A DNA stretch of 64,000 nucleotides from Methylomicrobium agile (GTDB taxonomy: Bacteria > Pseudomonadota > Gammaproteobacteria > Methylococcales > Methylomonadaceae), in the NCBI RefSeq assembly GCF_000733855.1, contig NZ_JPOJ01000001.1, positions 3,365,001 through 3,429,000 on the forward strand, read 5' to 3'. Within the stretch, counting starts at the first letter, position 1; each line of letters begins with the position of its first letter. Shown piece by piece: positions 7,907 through 16,872 of the stretch. The translations under genes were made by a program, and so were the position numbers. A model generated the notes under the pieces. That model was not told the origin of the DNA. It saw nothing but the letters and a program-made list of their open reading frames with translations, and ran no database searches.

Positions 7907-10192
7907 ATGGCACAAGTTATCAACACCAACATTTCTTCATTGAACGCCCAAAGAAACCTGAGCACGTCGCAGGCTTCGCTGGCGACTTCGCTGCAACGTT
8001 TGTCTTCCGGTTTGCGCATCAACAGCGCCAAGGACGACGCGGCAGGTTTGGCGATCAGTGAGCGTATGAACTCGCAAATCCGCGGCAACGACCAAGCGCA
8101 GCGCAACGCGAACGACGGTATTTCGCTGGCGCAAACGGCCGAAGGCGATTTGAACACGATCGGCAACAACCTGCAACGGATGCGCGAGCTGGCGGTGCAG
8201 TCGGCCAATGCCACCAACTCCGATTCCGACCGCGCGGCGATCAACGGCGAAGTGCAATCGTTGATTGCGGAAATCGACCGGGTGTCGCAAAACTCGTCGT
8301 TCAACGGCACCAAACTGCTGGATGGTTCGTTTACCGCTAAAAACTTCCAGATCGGCGCCAACAATTCTTCCAGCGACGTGATCCAGATTTCGTCGATTTC
8401 CAGCGCCCGGACTTCGGATTTGGGCAGCGCGGGGGCGTCTTACAAAGCCAGCAATTCGGGCGGGAAAACGATTGCCGCTCTTGCCGCCGGCGATTTGACG
8501 CTGAACGGCCAGCAGGTGGGCGCCTCGAAAATCGGCGCGTTGCCCGGTCAAAGCGACGCCAGCGCCTTCTCGATCGCCGAAGCGATCAACGCGATTTCCG
8601 GACAGTCCGGCGTGACCGCGACGGCTAATCCGAACACCGTCACCGGCTCTGCCGCAACAGATTTTACCGGGATTGCGGCCAATACCTTCAGTATTAATGG
8701 AGTTAATATCGGTGCTGTCGCGGCAGGCGGAACAGCCGCCGGCCAAGGTGCTAACCTGGCGGCGGCAATTAATCAGGTGTCTACTCAAACCGGTGTTACC
8801 GCATCGGCAAATGTGACCACGGGAGCCTTAACCCTGACTGCTGCCGATGGCCGCGACATCAGTATCGGTCTGAATAGTGTCGCCGCCGATCCGGCTGCCG
8901 CTGCGACCGCAAAAACGGCTTTCCTCAATCGGACAGGTCTTCAATCCGGTAACGTTGGGCAATTAGGCGCTCCTGCTGTTGCCGGCGCGGCCGTAGCTAC
9001 TGCGGGTACTTTTACTCCGGGTTTTTCGACTGCTGGCGGTACAATTACCGGTCTGACGGTAGATGGCACGAGTGTGGCTGATGTTACCTTGGCTACTGAA
9101 GCGTATGCCGCAGCGACTGCCGCCACTGCTGGAGATGCCGGTAGTACCTATACAATTACAAGCTTGACCGCCGGGCAAACCTATAATCTCACTCTCACTG
9201 GTAGCGCTACAGGAAATATCTCTTACAAAGCAACAGGAGATGATGATGCAGATGCTACTGCCCTCGCTGACCTTATCAATGGGAAGGGTGCCGGCACAGT
9301 GACGGTAGCTGGCAGTACACTGACTGTAGCGGCCTCTAAAACTTTGGGTATTGCTCAAAGCGGCGTTGCCGTGGATGCCGCAACCGCTACAGATAACAAA
9401 GACGCGTTGGCAGCTCAAATTGTCGCTGATGTGGGCGCAGGTACTACTGCTGGCGTGATTGGTAAACAAGCCTCCGGTGGCGCCGCATACAATGGACAGC
9501 AATTAGCTGCAGCGATTAATACGGCGCTGGAAGCCACCACCGGTGGCACCGCAGCAAACGGCACTGTCGCAGCTGACGCAGCAACCGGGGAAATTACCTT
9601 CACGGACGGCACTAATGCGGACGGTTTGACATTCGGCATCTCCGGTACCGCGACGGATCCTGTAGCAGCAGAGGCCACTCAAACGGCCCTGGCGACTCAA
9701 ACAGGCCTGAGTGCCGATCAACTTGGAAGACAGGCAGCCGCAGCCAGCGCTTTCTCCAATCACGGCACCATTACCTTGTCGAGCACAAGCGCCGACGGCA
9801 TTGTCCTGGGTGGTGCCGCGGCGGGCAATGCGGGCTTTACTACGGGGACGACAACGGCTACTACCACCTCGTCCGTAAATAGCCTCGCGTCCCTCGACGT
9901 GCTGACCGCCGCCAACGCCTCCAAAGCCCTGGACACGATTGACGGCGCCCTGCAGACGATCAATACTTCGCGCGCATCGCTCGGCTCCTACCAAAACCGT
10001 TTTGCCGCCGTGGTGGACAGTCTGCAAACGCGGACCGAAAACCTGACCGCTTCGAAGAGCCGGATCACCGACGCCGACTTCGCGAAGGAAACCGCCAACC
10101 TGACCCGCGCGCAAATCCTGCAGCAGGCCGGCACGGCGATGTTGTCCCAGGCCAATCAGCTTCCGCAAGGCGTTTTGAGTCTTTTGAGATAA
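7907..10192 (+). CDS. fliC: Flagellin with extended central domain
   Basis: A 761-aa flagellin. Residues 1 to about 170 are the conserved D0/D1 part ([38 protein letters not shown]). The last 95 or so residues are the C-terminal D1/D0 part, ending [14 protein letters not shown]. Between them lies about 480 residues of Ala/Thr/Gly-rich surface domain with flagellin hook-IN type motifs (FSINGVNIG...LAAAINQ) repeated in variant form. It is much longer than the roughly 500 residues usual in enterics. Codon usage in the middle (about 8950-9850) is looser than in the ends, as expected for a variable surface region that may have been exchanged. It has its own sigma-28 promoter and a strong terminator, so it is probably monocistronic. 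Exported through the flagellar channel and capped by FliD. Confidence 0.97.
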   Translation: MAQVINTNISSLNAQRNLSTSQASLATSLQRLSSGLRINSAKDDAAGLAISERMNSQIRGNDQAQRNANDGISLAQTAEGDLNTIGNNLQRMRELAVQSANATNSDSDRAAINGEVQSLIAEIDRVSQNSSFNGTKLLDGSFTAKNFQIGANNSSSDVIQISSISSARTSDLGSAGASYKASNSGGKTIAALAAGDLTLNGQQVGASKIGALPGQSDASAFSIAEAINAISGQSGVTATANPNTVTGSAATDFTGIAANTFSINGVNIGAVAAGGTAAGQGANLAAAINQVSTQTGVTASANVTTGALTLTAADGRDISIGLNSVAADPAAAATAKTAFLNRTGLQSGNVGQLGAPAVAGAAVATAGTFTPGFSTAGGTITGLTVDGTSVADVTLATEAYAAATAATAGDAGSTYTITSLTAGQTYNLTLTGSATGNISYKATGDDDADATALADLINGKGAGTVTVAGSTLTVAASKTLGIAQSGVAVDAATATDNKDALAAQIVADVGAGTTAGVIGKQASGGAAYNGQQLAAAINTALEATTGGTAANGTVAADAATGEITFTDGTNADGLTFGISGTATDPVAAEATQTALATQTGLSADQLGRQAAAASAFSNHGTITLSSTSADGIVLGGAAAGNAGFTTGTTTATTTSSVNSLASLDVLTAANASKALDTIDGALQTINTSRASLGSYQNRFAAVVDSLQTRTENLTASKSRITDADFAKETANLTRAQILQQAGTAMLSQANQLPQGVLSLLR

Positions 10193-10211
10193 TATAGAGT
10201 GCCAAGCCATT

Positions 10212-10242
10212 GCCCGGCGGCAACGCCGGGCTTCCGTTTTTT
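10212..10242 (+). terminator. Intrinsic terminator after the flagellin gene
   Basis: GCCCGGCG (10212-10219), loop GCAA, CGCCGGGC (10224-10231), then TTCCGTTTTTT. An 8-bp GC-rich stem with a tetraloop and T-run, 20 bases after the stop codon. Confidence 0.9.
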
Positions 10243-10280
10243 CATGATCATGTAAAAAGGAGTTTGATGAGGAGGTTAAC

Positions 10281-10691
10281 ATGGACATTGGTACCAGCAT
10301 GACTCAACAGCGCCCTCCCGCTCCGGCCGCGACGCCCGAGCCGGCGGTTCAGGCAAAGGTTCCGATCGACCCGGCTCCGCAAGCCGAGGCGGCAACGGTA
10401 GAGGCACGTCTTGTGCCTGATGCCGTTTCCGGCGCAGGGAAAGATCAGGCGAAAGATCCGGAAAAGCTGGGTAATGCCGTCAGTAAGCTGAACGATTTTG
10501 TGCAGAACATCCAGAGGGATCTGCAATTCAGCCTTGACGAAGGAAGCGGCGAGATGATCGTTAAAGTCATCGATACGAAAAGCCAGCAAGTCATCCGGCA
10601 GATTCCGTCCGAAGAAGCGTTGAGGCTGGCGCGCAGCCTGGCGGAGCAGAATGATAAGGGAAAATTGACGATATTCAGTTCCACGGCCTGA
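10281..10691 (+). CDS. flaG: FlaG family protein
   Basis: A 136-aa protein with a Pro/Ala-rich unstructured N-terminal half. The C-terminal FlaG domain spans about residues 65-136 (LNDFVQNIQRDLQFSLDEGSGEMIVKVID, VIRQIPSEEALRLARSL). The start is supported by a near-perfect GGAGG site five bases upstream. It lies between flagellin and fliD, the usual place for FlaG in polarly flagellated gammaproteobacteria and vibrios. There FlaG affects filament length and stability. It may be transcribed separately because a terminator precedes it. Confidence 0.9.
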   Translation: MDIGTSMTQQRPPAPAATPEPAVQAKVPIDPAPQAEAATVEARLVPDAVSGAGKDQAKDPEKLGNAVSKLNDFVQNIQRDLQFSLDEGSGEMIVKVIDTKSQQVIRQIPSEEALRLARSLAEQNDKGKLTIFSSTA

Positions 10692-10713
10692 TGGGTGTTC
10701 GGCATGATAGAGC

Positions 10714-10925
10714 CGTAGGATGCGGCGAGGAACGCGAACCGCATCGTTCGCGATTGATGCGGTTCGTTCCTCACCGCATCCTACGATCCTGTAACCCGTA
10801 AGGTGGATGAATCGTAGGGCGGAACGCGCCAGCGGTTCCGCCAAAAAGGGTTTCAATATCAACGGCCATCGAGCATCGCGACGAAAGCGTCGCTCCCACG
10901 GCGGCGGAAACACAAGCCCTTGTGG
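10714..10925. repeat. Two different hairpin repeats between flaG and fliD
   Basis: Positions 10714-10785 form one long hairpin: CGTAGGATGCGGCGAGGAAC... pairs with ...GTTCCTCACCGCATCCTACG around a GTTCGCGATT centre. The same type occurs at 60203 and 60488. Positions 10816-10925 hold a GTAGGGCGGAAC...GGTTCCGCC palindrome followed by TTTCAATATCAACGGCCATC and a GCGACGAAAGCGTCGC stem; near-identical copies occur at 13315 and 14608. The rest of the gap up to fliD shows no promoter I can name. Confidence 0.8.
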
Positions 10926-11005
10926 ATTGCCATGATCACATTAACCCTTGCAAAATGCTTGTGATGTTTTGCAAGACAGCTTCTTAAGTTAAGGGGGGAC
11001 TCAAT

Positions 11006-12382
11006 ATGGTTGCAATTACTTCTGCCGGGGTAGGATCGGGGCTGGATATCGAGGGCCTCGTGTCGAAATTGGTGACTGCCGAAGGACAGCCGACGACAGA
11101 TCGGTTAAACACTCAAGAAGCCACATTACAAGCGGATCTTTCGGCCTACGGTTCGCTGAAGGGTGCCCTGTCTTCGTTTCAGACCAGCGTACAGGCGCTC
11201 AAGGATGCTTCCGCGTTCAAGGTGCGCACCGCCACTTCCAGCGACACCGATTTGTTTACCGTAACCGCCGGCAGCGCCGCCGTGGCCGGCAGTTTTTCGA
11301 TCTCCGTCGATCAATTGGCGCAGGCCGCGAAAGTGCGTTCCGGCGATTTTAGCGCCGAAACCGATGTTGTCGGCGAAGGCAGTCTCAAAATCGATTTGGG
11401 TTCCTCCAGTTTCAACATCGCTGTCGGTGCCGACACGACTTTGGCCGGCCTTCGCGATGCGATCAATTCCGCTACGGATAATCCGGGCGTCAAGGCGACG
11501 ATCATTAAAGTCGATACCGGTTCGCAATTGGTGTTGACCTCGGAAAAGGTCGGCGCAGCCAATACCATCTCAATAACCGCAACCGATGCGAATGCGTCGG
11601 ACGGCAAGGATTTGAGCCGGCTGGCGACCGCCAATCTGACCACGGTCCAGTCCGCCCAGGACGCCATCATTCATATCGACGGGCAGCAGGTGACCCGCGA
11701 CAGCAACAGCTTTTCGGACGCGATTACCGGCGTTACCCTTTCACTGGTGAAAGCCGATCCGGCCACGACCGGCAAGATCACCGTCGCGATGGACAAAAGT
11801 TCCGTCACCTCCAAGCTCAATGATTTCATCAAGTCGTACAATTCGCTGGTCAATACGATGAGCAATTTATCCAGTTACAACGCCGCTACCCAAACCGGCG
11901 GGCCGTTGCTGGGCGACGCCACGTTGCGCGGCGTACAGAATCAGCTTCGCCAGGTGCTGTCGAGTGTCGTGCAAGGCGGGGGCGGCATCTCGGCTTTAGC
12001 CGATATCGGCATTGTCAGCGATAAAACCGGCAATTTGCAGTTGGATTCCTCCAAACTGGACAAAGCGATGACAACCAATTTCGATGCCATCGCCAATTTA
12101 TTTTCTTCCGAAAACGGCTTGGCCAAAAAATTCGACAGCACTTTGACAACGTATCTGTCTTCCGATGGCCCTTTGTCTTCGCGCATTAACGGCGTCAACA
12201 AGAGCATTGCCGGTATTGCCGATCAACGGGACGCTCTCAACACGAGGCTGACCGCGCTGGAATCCCGCTACCGCAAGCAGTTTACGGCGATGGATACCTT
12301 GGTGGCGCAATTGCAGAGTACCGGAAGTTTTTTGACACAACAATTGGCTAATTTACCCGGTGTCGTAAGTACGAACGGATAA
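11006..12382 (+). CDS. fliD: Flagellar filament cap protein FliD
   Basis: A 458-aa protein with the FliD N-terminal motif (ITSAGVGSGLDIEGLVSKLV). The central region (about 70-340) has flagellin hook-IN repeats, and a C-terminal coiled-coil region ends LTALESRYRKQFTAMDTLVAQLQSTGSFLTQQL. The pentameric cap inserts flagellin at the growing tip. An AAGGGGGGAC ribosome site precedes the ATG. Length is typical. It lies directly upstream of fliS and fliT, whose products chaperone flagellin and FliD respectively. Confidence 0.97.
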   Translation: MVAITSAGVGSGLDIEGLVSKLVTAEGQPTTDRLNTQEATLQADLSAYGSLKGALSSFQTSVQALKDASAFKVRTATSSDTDLFTVTAGSAAVAGSFSISVDQLAQAAKVRSGDFSAETDVVGEGSLKIDLGSSSFNIAVGADTTLAGLRDAINSATDNPGVKATIIKVDTGSQLVLTSEKVGAANTISITATDANASDGKDLSRLATANLTTVQSAQDAIIHIDGQQVTRDSNSFSDAITGVTLSLVKADPATTGKITVAMDKSSVTSKLNDFIKSYNSLVNTMSNLSSYNAATQTGGPLLGDATLRGVQNQLRQVLSSVVQGGGGISALADIGIVSDKTGNLQLDSSKLDKAMTTNFDAIANLFSSENGLAKKFDSTLTTYLSSDGPLSSRINGVNKSIAGIADQRDALNTRLTALESRYRKQFTAMDTLVAQLQSTGSFLTQQLANLPGVVSTNG

Positions 12383-12446
12383 GCTAAAGAAGCCTTTACT
12401 GAGTTTTGGAGAATCGGAATATCGGAAAATTAGCGGTTTTTAGCTC

Positions 12447-12473
12447 TAAAGTTTTGGATGAAACTGCCGCTAT
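12447..12473 (+). promoter_or_regulatory. Sigma-28 promoter upstream of fliS
   Basis: TAAAGTTT (12447-12454), 11-base spacer, GCCGCTAT (12466-12473). The -35 is perfect; the -10 departs at two positions. Located about 50 bases upstream of the fliS start, within the fliD-fliS gap. Confidence 0.8.
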
Positions 12474-12525
12474 AGTTGTCGGATAATTCTGATTTCAAAG
12501 CATAAAAAATACAGAGGAGAGTCAA

Positions 12526-12918
12526 ATGAATGCTAGTATGGCAATGAACCAATACAAAGAAGTGCGTGTTCAGTCCTTGGTGATGGATGCGACGCCGCAC
12601 CGCCTTATCCAGATGCTGATGGAAGGGGTGCTCGAAAAAATCGCGTTGGCGAAGGGCAATATCCTTCGGAAAGAAATCGCTCAAAAAGGCGAGAACATCG
12701 GTAAAGCCATTACGATCGTCGGCGGATTGCAGGCCTCGCTGGATAAGGAAAAAGGCGGCGAATTGGCGGAGAATCTGAATAGTCTGTATGGCTATATGTC
12801 CCAACGTCTGTTGATGGCCAATCTTCAGAGCGACGAGGCGATTCTCGACGAGATTGCCGATTTGATGCTGGAAATTAAAGCCGGATGGGATGCGATCCCC
12901 GGTATTTTGAATGTTTAG
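12526..12918 (+). CDS. fliS: Flagellin export chaperone FliS
   Basis: A 130-aa helical protein: MAMNQYKEVRVQSLVMDATPHRLIQMLMEGVLEKIALAKG, followed by GENIGKAITIVGGLQASLDKEKGGELAENL and a C-terminal helix LMLEIKAGWDAIPG. This is the complete FliS four-helix-bundle pattern, in which FliS wraps the C-terminus of unfolded flagellin and keeps it monomeric before export. A GAGGAGAG ribosome site precedes the ATG. Probably cotranscribed with the FliT-like gene 16 bases downstream, from the sigma-28 promoter upstream. Confidence 0.96.
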   Translation: MNASMAMNQYKEVRVQSLVMDATPHRLIQMLMEGVLEKIALAKGNILRKEIAQKGENIGKAITIVGGLQASLDKEKGGELAENLNSLYGYMSQRLLMANLQSDEAILDEIADLMLEIKAGWDAIPGILNV

Positions 12919-12934
12919 GACCGGTTGGCTTTAA

Positions 12935-13240
12935 ATGAACGACAGGATAGCCGAGCTTCTGCAACTGGTTGAGCTAACCCGGGCGATGCTGGAAAAAGCC
13001 CAGGCTTCGCTTTGGGATGAGGTGATCGCGTTAGAAGCGGGCAGGCGCGAGCGGATTTCCGCCTTTTTTCTCACCCCTGTCGAGCCTGAATTGGCTTCTC
13101 CGGTTGCGGAAAGTATCCGAAATATACTGGCGATGGATTATGAAATAGCGACGCTGGGACTGGCCGAAAAACAGGAGGCGGGCTTGGCTTTACGGCAGAT
13201 GGAGCAGGGGAAGAAAGCCGTGAAGGCTTATATGCTTTAG
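12935..13240 (+). CDS. fliT: FliT-like flagellar chaperone
   Basis: A 101-aa mostly helical protein (ELLQLVELTRAMLEKAQASLWDEVIALEAGRRERISAFF). It has FliT size and the WDEVIALEAGRRE region typical of FliT-family proteins. FliT binds the C-terminus of FliD and, in enterics, the FlhDC complex; the latter is absent here. The assignment rests on this motif, size and position directly after fliS, as FliT sequences are poorly conserved. Followed immediately by repeats. Confidence 0.75.
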   Translation: MNDRIAELLQLVELTRAMLEKAQASLWDEVIALEAGRRERISAFFLTPVEPELASPVAESIRNILAMDYEIATLGLAEKQEAGLALRQMEQGKKAVKAYML

Positions 13241-13260
13241 TTTTTCGGGCCGGTGGGTGG

Positions 13261-13516
13261 GGTACGCTGTGCGTACCATTTTCGGCGGTAAACGGTACGC
13301 ATAGCGTACGGCTCTAGGGCGGAACGCGGCAGCGGTTCCGCCAAAAAAGGTTTCAATATCAACGGCCATCGAGCATCGCGACGAAGGCGTCGCTCCGACG
13401 GCGGTGGAAACACAGGGATTTGCGGGAAACACAAGCCCTTGTAGGGTGGATTCGCCGAAGGCAATCCGCCGTGCTTTGAAGGGGATTGGTGTTTTGCTAT
13501 CGCGAAAACACCCTAC
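13261..13516. repeat. Composite block of hairpin repeats between fliT and vapC
   Basis: In order: GGTACGCTGTGCGTACC and GGTACGCATAGCGTAC stems (13261-13309); a GGCGGAACGCGGCAGCGGTTCCGCC palindrome with the TTTCAATATCAACGGCCATC module (about 13317-13440); GTAGGGTGG...AATCCGCC (about 13441-13470); and GGTGTTTTGCTATCGCGAAAACACC (13489-13513). The last three modules recur in the same order on the other side of vapBC. Positions 13517-13627 show nothing further. Confidence 0.85.
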
Positions 13517-13627
13517 AACTCTGCTCTTCGTAACGCTTGGCTTGGATAACAGCGCGGTGGATGCGCTTCGTTTATCCAACCCTGTGTTGTTGCAAATTCC
13601 ATCCCGAGCGAGGCCTCCTTGAGGACC

Positions 13628-14056
13628 CTATCGATTCAACCCGTTGGCCGAATTCGGCATGATCAACTCGACGCTGGGAAAGTAGGTGCTGAAGCGTCCC
13701 CGATCCCGCGTCATTAGCCGGTAATTTGCTACTACGGCGTGCGCCCCAATGAAAAAATCCGGCAGCACATTGCTTTTGCCGCCTTGGCGCTTCTTGTACT
13801 GTAAAAAGGCTTTCCCCGCCAAAAACAGGGCCTCTTTCGGGATTGGCCGGATGACGAAGCCCAGATGTTCGAACAGGACTTCCACTTCTTCGATGCGCTC
13901 GAATCCTATGGAGCACTCGGCGTAAATGATCGGGTTAATGACCAGGGTATTGTTCTGGTCGAGTCGCTCCAGGGTCGCGACACTCCATTCGAACCAGGCG
14001 CTTTCAGGGTCGGAGAGGTCGATGACCACGCCACTATCGATCAGGATAACGGCCAT
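13628..14056 (-). CDS. vapC: VapC-family PIN-domain toxin
   Basis: A 142-aa PIN ribonuclease. Likely metal-binding acids are D7 (ILIDSGVVIDL), E47 (YAECSIG), D100 (PDFFIGAHA) and D118 (TRDRGRF), the conserved VapC quartet. It starts at ATG 14056, overlapping the antitoxin stop by one base (TGATG), so the two are translationally coupled. VapC toxins cleave tRNA or rRNA when free of VapB. The gene sits on the opposite strand to the flagellar genes and is bracketed by matching repeat blocks, so it looks inserted. All catalytic residues appear intact. Confidence 0.9.
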   Translation of the reverse strand: MAVILIDSGVVIDLSDPESAWFEWSVATLERLDQNNTLVINPIIYAECSIGFERIEEVEVLFEHLGFVIRPIPKEALFLAGKAFLQYKKRQGGKSNVLPDFFIGAHAVVANYRLMTRDRGRFSTYFPSVELIMPNSANGLNR

Positions 14057-14286
14057 CAGCCGGCTCGCGTCAAGGCCATGATATCGTCGGTGCTCATCGT
14101 CAATTTTGCCGTTTTATGGGCGGACCGGAACCGGCTGGTTTTTTTTGTCCGGCTTGGGGCTTTGACGATATACCAGCGCCCGTTTTTATCCTGTAGAAAT
14201 TCGATCTCGGTTTCGGCGGGCAGGATGCCCATGCTTTCCCGGACGTTTTGAGGAATGGTGACTTGGCCTTTGCTTGTAACGCGCAT
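14056..14286 (-). CDS. vapB: AbrB/SpoVT-type antitoxin of the VapB family
   Basis: A 76-aa protein with an N-terminal swapped-hairpin DNA-binding domain (MRVTSKGQVTIPQNVRESMGIL...EIEFLQDKNGRWYI). The basic linker and C-terminal tail (STDDIMALTRAG) are of the kind that wraps the PIN toxin. It precedes and overlaps vapC. Direct repeats 20-41 bases upstream of its ATG probably form its operator, giving the autoregulation usual for these pairs. Confidence 0.9.
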   Translation of the reverse strand: MRVTSKGQVTIPQNVRESMGILPAETEIEFLQDKNGRWYIVKAPSRTKKTSRFRSAHKTAKLTMSTDDIMALTRAG

Positions 14287-14305
14287 GATGATTACCGGGT
14301 GGAAA

Positions 14306-14327
14306 GTAATACTTTAATGGTAATACT
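14306..14327 (-). promoter_or_regulatory. Putative VapB operator and promoter
   Basis: Two copies of AGTATTAC (minus strand; 14320-14327 and 14306-14313), 14 bases apart start to start. They overlap a possible promoter read on the minus strand (GTTACA, 17-base spacer, TATTAC). The location just upstream of vapB suggests autoregulation; binding is inference. Confidence 0.45.
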
Positions 14328-14363
14328 CTGTAACGGGAAAAGTAAATAGAGGGATGAAAAACA

Positions 14364-14868
14364 GGGCAATCGCGCTTTGAAGGGGATTGGTGTTTTGCTA
14401 TCGCGAAAACACCCTACCGCGTTGTAGGGTTTCCATATCAACGGTCATCGAGCATCGCGACGAAGGCGTCGCTCCGACGGCGGTGGAAACACAGGGATTT
14501 GCGGGAAACACAAGCCCTTGTAGGGTGGATTCGCCAAAGGCAATCCGCCGTGCTTTGAGGGGGATTGGTGTTTTGCTATCGCGAAAACACCCTACCGCGT
14601 TGTAGGGCGGAACGCGGCAGCGGTTCCGCCAAAAAAGGTTTCAATATCAACGGCCATCGAGCATCGCGACGAAGGCGTCGCTCCGACGGCGGTGGAAACA
14701 CAGGGATTTGCGGGAAACACAAGCCCTTGTAGGGTGGATTCGCCGAAGGCAATCCGCCGTGCTTTGAGGGGGATTGGCGTTTTGCTATCGCGAAAACACC
14801 CTACAGCGCTCGTCATTCCGCCAATCTCTGCCGGAATGACGGCCTTTGTGAATATGGCGCGATTGCCC
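14364..14868. repeat. Repeat block bounded by inverted GGGCAATCGCGC
   Basis: The 12-mer GGGCAATCGCGC at 14364-14375 and its inverse complement at 14857-14868 enclose a block of REP modules. The GTGTTTTGCTATCGCGAAAACACC palindrome occurs three times, the CATCGAGCATCGCGACGAAGGCGTCGC module twice, and GTAGGGTGGATTCGCC...AATCCGCCG twice. A GTCATTCCG...CGGAATGAC hairpin closes it at about 14812-14842. Together these fill most of the 676-base gap between vapB and fliL. Confidence 0.8.
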
Positions 14869-14962
14869 CGTCCTGCGTGAGCTGTTCCTATCTCTTTCCC
14901 TTGCCAGTGTCTATAATAGTAAGCATCGATTTTTTAAATTAAACGAAGCTTCGATTTCGACT

Positions 14963-15454
14963 ATGGCAGAATCTGATCAAAACGCCGGTAAAGGGAAAAA
15001 ATCTACGATGAAGCTGCTCGCCATTATTCTGGGGGCGGTTTTATTGGCCGGAGGTGTTGGAGGGGGTGTTTTTTATTATTTGCATCATTCGGCCAATGCC
15101 GAAAAAACGGCGCACGACGATGAAGAGGAAGCTGAAAAGCTTTACTATGAGATGGCTAAACCTCTGACGGTGAATTTTCCCAGAGGCTCATCCATTCAGA
15201 TGATCCAGATTTCGCTCGCTTTTCTGGTCGCCGGAAAAGAGGATGCCTTGGAAGCTGTGAAAAAGCATGAGCCCATGATTCGCAATAACTTGTTGATGCT
15301 GATCAGTGCTCAAAAACCCGAAAGCTTGAACATGCGCGAGGAGAAGGAAAAGCTGCGCGCCGCCATGTTGAATGAAGTGAATTCGATTCTCAAAAAAATG
15401 GCGGGAAAGAGTCAGGTTAAGGAATTGTTTTTTACTGCCTTCGTCATGCAATAG
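14963..15454 (+). CDS. fliL: Flagellar basal-body protein FliL
   Basis: A 163-aa protein with a short basic cytoplasmic tail, one transmembrane helix (LLAIILGAVLLAGGVGGGVFYYL, about 18-40), an acidic linker and a periplasmic FliL domain ending FFTAFVMQ. FliL rings the stator units and supports torque. First gene of a tightly packed operon; fliM begins three bases after its stop. A TATAAT at 14912-14917 lies about 45 bases upstream of the start without a convincing -35. Confidence 0.96.
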   Translation: MAESDQNAGKGKKSTMKLLAIILGAVLLAGGVGGGVFYYLHHSANAEKTAHDDEEEAEKLYYEMAKPLTVNFPRGSSIQMIQISLAFLVAGKEDALEAVKKHEPMIRNNLLMLISAQKPESLNMREEKEKLRAAMLNEVNSILKKMAGKSQVKELFFTAFVMQ

Positions 15455-15457
15455 ATT

Positions 15458-16462
15458 ATGAGTACGTCGGATTTACTTTCCCAGGAAGAGATCGAGGCGC
15501 TGCTCAATAGTGTCGAAGAGGGCGATTTTGAGCCTGAAGCCGAAGTTGAAAGCATAGCGGAGGAAGTTGATGCGCGAGAGGTCGTCAAGCCCTATGATTT
15601 CAACACCCAGGAAAGGGTGGTTCAGCGGCGCCATATACGCACGCTGGAGATGATTAACGACCGTTTCTCCAACTCTTTACGTACATCGCTGTTTAAATTG
15701 TTGCACCGTTCTCCGGAAATTTTCGTATCGGGGATTCAGTTTCAGAAGTTTTCCGATTTCATGGACCGGTTGCGCACGCCGACCAACTTGAATATTGTCC
15801 GGATTTCCCCGCTTCGGGGGCGGGCATTGATCGTGATGGACCCCTATTTCGTGTTTACCGTGGTCGATAATTTCTTCGGCGGCAACGGTCAGTACGACCA
15901 TAATTCTCAAGGCCGCGAGTTTACCCGGACCGAAATGAGGGTAATCCAGAAGATATTGGACATGATTTTCAAAGACCTGAAAGATGCCTGGGAACCGGTG
16001 CTGGCGATCAATTTCGAATATTTGAATTCGGAGATCAATCCGAATTATGCGGCGATTGTCGGAGTGGACGATTATGTGATGATCACTACGGTCAACATTG
16101 CATTGGAGGGCGGGGGCGGCGATATCAACATTCTGATGCCCTATGCGATGATCGAACCGATCAAGGGTTTATTGGAGTCGGTGGGAGTGGACAGTACGGA
16201 ATCCGACACGCAATGGCGGGTGGCTTTGAGAAATGAAGTGATGGAGGCTAAACTGAAAGTGAATACCCAGTTGGTCGAGAAGAATCTGCCCATCAGCGAT
16301 ATTTTGCGGTTGAAGAAAGGCGACATCATCCCGATCGACATGCCGAAAACCCTGTCCTTGAAGGCCGAAGGCGTATCTGTCTTTACGTGCAGACCTTGCA
16401 CTTCGGAAGGTCACTATGCCGTGCAGATTATCGATAAGATAGTGAGAACCGAGTCCGTTTGA
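15458..16462 (+). CDS. fliM: Flagellar motor switch protein FliM
   Basis: A 334-aa C-ring protein. The N-terminal CheY-P binding peptide is LLSQEEIEALLNSV. The central FliM domain (about 50-230) includes the GGNG region (FFGGNGQYDH) and the C-terminal SPOA domain covers about 250-330 (LPISDILRLKKGDIIPID). Length is typical. The intact CheY-binding peptide fits switching by the CheY proteins at 27067 and 28302. The stop overlaps the start region of fliN. Confidence 0.98.
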   Translation: MSTSDLLSQEEIEALLNSVEEGDFEPEAEVESIAEEVDAREVVKPYDFNTQERVVQRRHIRTLEMINDRFSNSLRTSLFKLLHRSPEIFVSGIQFQKFSDFMDRLRTPTNLNIVRISPLRGRALIVMDPYFVFTVVDNFFGGNGQYDHNSQGREFTRTEMRVIQKILDMIFKDLKDAWEPVLAINFEYLNSEINPNYAAIVGVDDYVMITTVNIALEGGGGDINILMPYAMIEPIKGLLESVGVDSTESDTQWRVALRNEVMEAKLKVNTQLVEKNLPISDILRLKKGDIIPIDMPKTLSLKAEGVSVFTCRPCTSEGHYAVQIIDKIVRTESV

Positions 16463-16872
16463 GTGATTCGGGCAATATTAACAATTCAAATGGTTATACA
16501 AGCAATATGAATAAAGATCCCCTTGAATCGGGTGAAGTTAAAGTTAATGAATTCGAAGAAGCGGGAACTCTTCACAATGAATACGAGAAACCATTAAGCG
16601 CCTCATCGGAAGAACTCAATCTCGACGTCATTCTGGATGTTCCTGTCACCCTGTCTATGGAATTTGGCCGGACGCAGATCAGCATCAGAAATTTGTTGAA
16701 ATTGAATCAGGGGGCGATTGTCGAACTCGATCGTCTCGCGGGCGAGCCGCTCGATATTCTGGTTAACGGCACCTTGGTTGCGCATGGCGAAGTGGTTGTC
16801 GTCAATGAAAAATTCGGTATTCGCCTGACCGACATCATCAGTCTGTCGGAACGCGTCAAAAGATTGGCCTGA
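16459..16872 (+). CDS. fliN: Flagellar motor switch protein FliN
   Basis: A 137-aa reading with a variable hydrophilic N-terminus and a complete SPOA domain (about 50-135: LDVILDVPVTLSMEFGRTQISIRNLLKLNQGAIVELD...IRLTDIISLSERVKRL). The first codon in this reading is TTG overlapping the fliM stop; an ATG at 16507 would give 121 aa. Neither has a strong ribosome site, and coupling to fliM favours the upstream one. FliN forms the base of the C-ring and docks FliH for cargo delivery. Confidence 0.95.
   Translation: MSDSGNINNSNGYTSNMNKDPLESGEVKVNEFEEAGTLHNEYEKPLSASSEELNLDVILDVPVTLSMEFGRTQISIRNLLKLNQGAIVELDRLAGEPLDILVNGTLVAHGEVVVVNEKFGIRLTDIISLSERVKRLA

Noticed and set aside
8963-9502. Long minus-strand frames opposite flagellin, fliK and CheA
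   Set aside because: Shadows of strongly biased codons; no family features and no start signals.
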